Source: Parietaria judaica
Taxonomy: Eukaryota > Streptophyta > Magnoliopsida > Rosales > Urticaceae
Length of the DNA: 64,000 nucleotides
Assembly: GCA_954871525.1 (NCBI GenBank)
Contig: OX940864.1
Coordinates: forward strand, 12,952,001-13,016,000
Reading direction: 5' to 3'
This document shows positions 61,793 to 64,000 of this stretch, in pieces. Numbering within the stretch: position 1 is the first letter of the stretch; each line of letters opens with the position of its first letter. The position numbers and the translations under genes are program-made. Below the pieces are notes generated by a model that was given only the letters and a program-made list of their open reading frames with translations, was not told where the DNA came from and ran no database searches.

Positions 61793-62313
61793 TGTGAGCT
61801 TAAGCTTGACTTAGTCCGTCACACAGACGAAGTCAGGCCGGGTACCGGCCAGAACCAAGTCCGGTTAGGAGTTCAGCCCAGCTCGGGTGAACACGAGCAG
61901 GAAGTCCGGATAGAAGGCAAGCCCAGCCCGGGGCATACGAGTAGGCCAGCTCGAGGACAGAGAACTTGTCCGGGCAGGAAAGGGAAAGTCAGCAACTACC
62001 CAGCAAGGAAAGCGCGTAGCTTGAGGAGCAAGCAAAAATCGAGTCAAAGATTTGATAAGATTATTTAGGGTAGTTTCCTGATTTTGTGAGATTTGGTTAG
62101 CTAGGGTTTCGCCTATGTGAGACTATAAATATACCTAGCATGTACACTTTGTAAAGGGCTGAGTCCATTAGAGTTTGAGTTTACCTTCTTGTATTTTGCC
62201 TTCGATTATTAATCAGAGAATTTCTTCTCCCAAAAGTTTGTGTCCTTTTTTTTCTGTTCGATTTCTTTAGTGTTATTCGTGTTCTTTGCAGATCCGTGAA
62301 TTGGGATCCAACA
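61793..62313 (+). mobile_element. Solo LTR, 521 bp
   Basis: It starts TGTGAGCTTAAG and ends GGGATCCAACA, flanked by identical TTGAC at 61788-61792 and 62314-62318 (5-bp TSD). The first part is GC-rich. A TATAAATA box at 62124-62131 is followed by a T-rich leader with TTAATCAGAGAATTTCTTC. It lies 30 bp beyond the hAT element. No internal region remains. Its layout resembles the solo LTR at 25938-26356. Confidence 0.88.
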
Positions 62314-62417
62314 TTGACTATATATGATATAGCCTAGGATTGGAACTTGGATGTTTGAACTTTGAACTTTGAATATTTGCACTGCATTATCTTAGTTAAG
62401 AAAACTGAAAACCTTTA

Positions 62418-63532
62418 GGGTTAATTGCGGCAAAAAGACCCAACCTTTAGTCAAATTCTCTGCTGTGTATACAACTTTCGTAAATGGCAGCAAAAGTACC
62501 CAAACTCGGCATTTGGGAGTTAACCGAGAAAATCAGTCCATGTGGCTGTTAGCCTTTCCCACGTGGCACTTGACTGCCACGTGGCATGCCACCTAATTAT
62601 TATTTTTTAAATAATTTAAAATATATTATTTTTTAATTTTTTAAATTAAATTATTTTTCAATAATAACCTATTATGAATATTTAAATTTAAATATTCATT
62701 ATTGGTTATTATTATTAAATATAATTATTCATTTTAGAAAAGTGGGTCAAACGAAATAAATAAAGAAAAAAATCACCGTTCACGGTTCACTCAAGCTCCG
62801 CTTCCGATCCGGTTCACGGGTGGAACGAAATCGCTTAATATGTTTAACAATAATAACCAATAATTATCATATGATTATTTAATGACAATTAAAAAAATAA
62901 TAATATATAAAAAAAATATTGAAAAATTATTATTATAAAATGCAAACACAAAAAAGATATCATGCAAACAAATAAAGATAATTTTTCGTTAAATATAAAT
63001 ATGACTACTATTTTTTTTTTTGAATAAGTGGTGTGTATTTAATTATGTCTTGACTTTTTAAACAACATGTATGTTTTTATTGGCTATTATTATTAAACAT
63101 ATTAAACAATTTTATTCGTTGCGTGAATCGGATCGAAAACGGAGTTCAAGTGAACCATGAACGGTGATTTTTATTTCGTTCTACCCACTTTATTAAAAAT
63201 AAATAATTATAACCAATAATGAATATTTAAATTTAAATATTCATTATTTGTTATTATTAAATAAATTTATTAAAAAATAAAAAATAAATTTTAAAATAAT
63301 AAAAATAATTTTTTTTCTAAAAATTATTTAAAATATAATAATTACGTGGAATGCCACGTGGCAACCAAGTGTCATGTGGCATGCCACGTGGCAAAGGCTA
63401 TCAGCCACTTGGACTGATTTTCTCGGTCAACTCCCAAATGTCGAGTTTAGGTACTTTTGCCGCCATTTACAGAGATTTTATACACAGCGGAGCATTTGAC
63501 CAAAGGTTGAGTCTTTTTGCCGCAATTAACCC
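62418..63532. mobile_element. Fold-back Mutator-like element, 1115 bp
   Basis: A perfect 9-bp TSD, AAACCTTTA, lies at 62409-62417 and 63533-63541. The ends are GGGTTAATTGCGGCAAAAAG and its complement. The inverted arms are very long, roughly 62418-62830 and 63120-63532. They include TTTGGGAGTT.ACCGAGAAAATCAGTCCA, repeated GCCACGTGGCA palindromes, ATTTAAATTTAAATATTCATTA and ATCACCGTTCA.GGTTCA. The short centre is AT-rich. The whole element could fold on itself. There is no coding capacity. Its first bases relate it to the elements at 48601 and 63611. Confidence 0.9.
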
Positions 63533-63610
63533 AAACCTTTACGTTGCAAGGGAGACTAGGTATACGTAAGAAAACCGATGTATAAGTCGATCATAAGTAA
63601 ATTTGGATAT

Positions 63611-64000
63611 GGGTTAATGACGGCGAAAATACCCAAAGTTTAGTCAAAGAACCTCTCGTGTACCCAAAGTTTAAAAGTGATGGTAAAAATACCCAAAGTC
63701 GCATTTGGGGAGTTGACCACTCCATTCTCGTAACGCCGTTAGCTTACCCGTCAACTCTGGCCATGCGGACAAACGTGGGTTGCTGACATAACAATTTTTG
63801 TCACATGAATGAGCCCAAATCAGCCTCGTTTACAACAAAATAACAAATTAAACTCCTAATTAGTACAATTTAATACAACTCATTGAACCTCTAATGAATA
63901 CACTTAACAAAACAAATTTGTCCACATAGCCAGAGTTAACGGGTAAGTTAATTGCGTTACGAGAATGAAGTGGTCAACGCCCCAAATGTGACTTTGGGTA
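63611..64000. mobile_element. Mutator-like element, right end beyond the window
   Basis: The left end GGGTTAATGACGGCGAAAAT and the following about 140 bp match the left inverted repeat of the element at 48601 closely. From about 63920 to 64000 the right inverted repeat begins (GCCAGAGTTAACGGGTAAGT ... GTGGTCAACGCCCC) and is cut by the window edge about 100 bp short of its expected end. The 9 bases before the element are TTTGGATAT, the predicted TSD. The interior is only about 200 bp, so this is a shortened relative of the 48.6-kb element. Confidence 0.85.

Noticed and set aside
61571..62068. 165-residue plus-strand frame
   Set aside because: It runs from the hAT right end across the TSD into the solo LTR, so it joins two unrelated non-coding sequences.

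Overview
This is 64 kb of nuclear DNA from a flowering plant, most likely a eudicot. Five genes match well-known plant families and have canonical GT-AG introns. The long AT-rich spaces between them are packed with plant-type transposable elements. I cannot name the species from the sequence alone.

The five host genes are: (1) a TRICHOME BIREFRINGENCE (TBR) type wall-polysaccharide O-acetyltransferase, + strand, 7753-10464, five exons, 633 aa; (2) a HAT14-like class II HD-Zip transcription factor, - strand, 18838-21117, four exons, 311 aa; (3) a single-exon RING E3 ubiquitin ligase of the MUSE1/2 (RNF5/RMA-related) type, - strand, 41545-42753, 402 aa; (4) a secreted class III peroxidase close to Arabidopsis PRX53/54, - strand, 44314-45520, three exons, 331 aa; (5) a WRC-domain nuclear protein without the GRF QLQ domain, + strand, 54030-56384, four exons, 249 aa. 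Exon phases were followed by hand and every model gives one uninterrupted frame. The genes are independent units and no pathway links them, although TBR and the peroxidase both act on the cell wall.

Mobile elements make up much of the rest, and many could be delimited exactly by target-site duplications (TSDs). hAT family (8-bp TSD): a 4.5-kb element with a decayed BED/hAT transposase at 57257-61754 (TSD GTTATATA); non-autonomous elements at 22297-22710 (CTCAGAAG), 24577-25126 (ATATTTCT), 31380-31934 (AGAGATAC) and 39636-40117 (ACCCAATC); an internally deleted derivative at 12108-13271; and two further relatives of the 39.6-kb element at 3883-4300 and 26855-27743. Mutator-like family (9-bp TSD, long inverted repeats opening GGGTTAAT): 48601-49845 (TTCTTTTAA), 62418-63532 (AAACCTTTA) and 63611 to the window end. 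LTR elements: a pol-less gypsy-like element with a gag fragment at 14982-16613, solo LTRs at 25938-26356 (ATTAA) and 61793-62313 (TTGAC), and less certain LTR-like blocks near 37, 46.8-50.2 and 50.3-51.0 kb. There is also a poly(A)-tailed retroposed insert at 38796-39102, a large nested fold-back structure at 26.8-29.0 kb, and a perfect 35-bp-arm hairpin at 14.4 kb.

I found no CRISPR array, rRNA gene or convincing functional tRNA gene. The most unusual material is the set of exactly delimited DNA transposons, in particular the structurally intact but coding-dead 4.5-kb hAT with its CGCGA-rich ends and repeat-laden intron, the acidic Tyr-Asp-Glu repeat in the gag-only retroelement, and the perfect hairpin.
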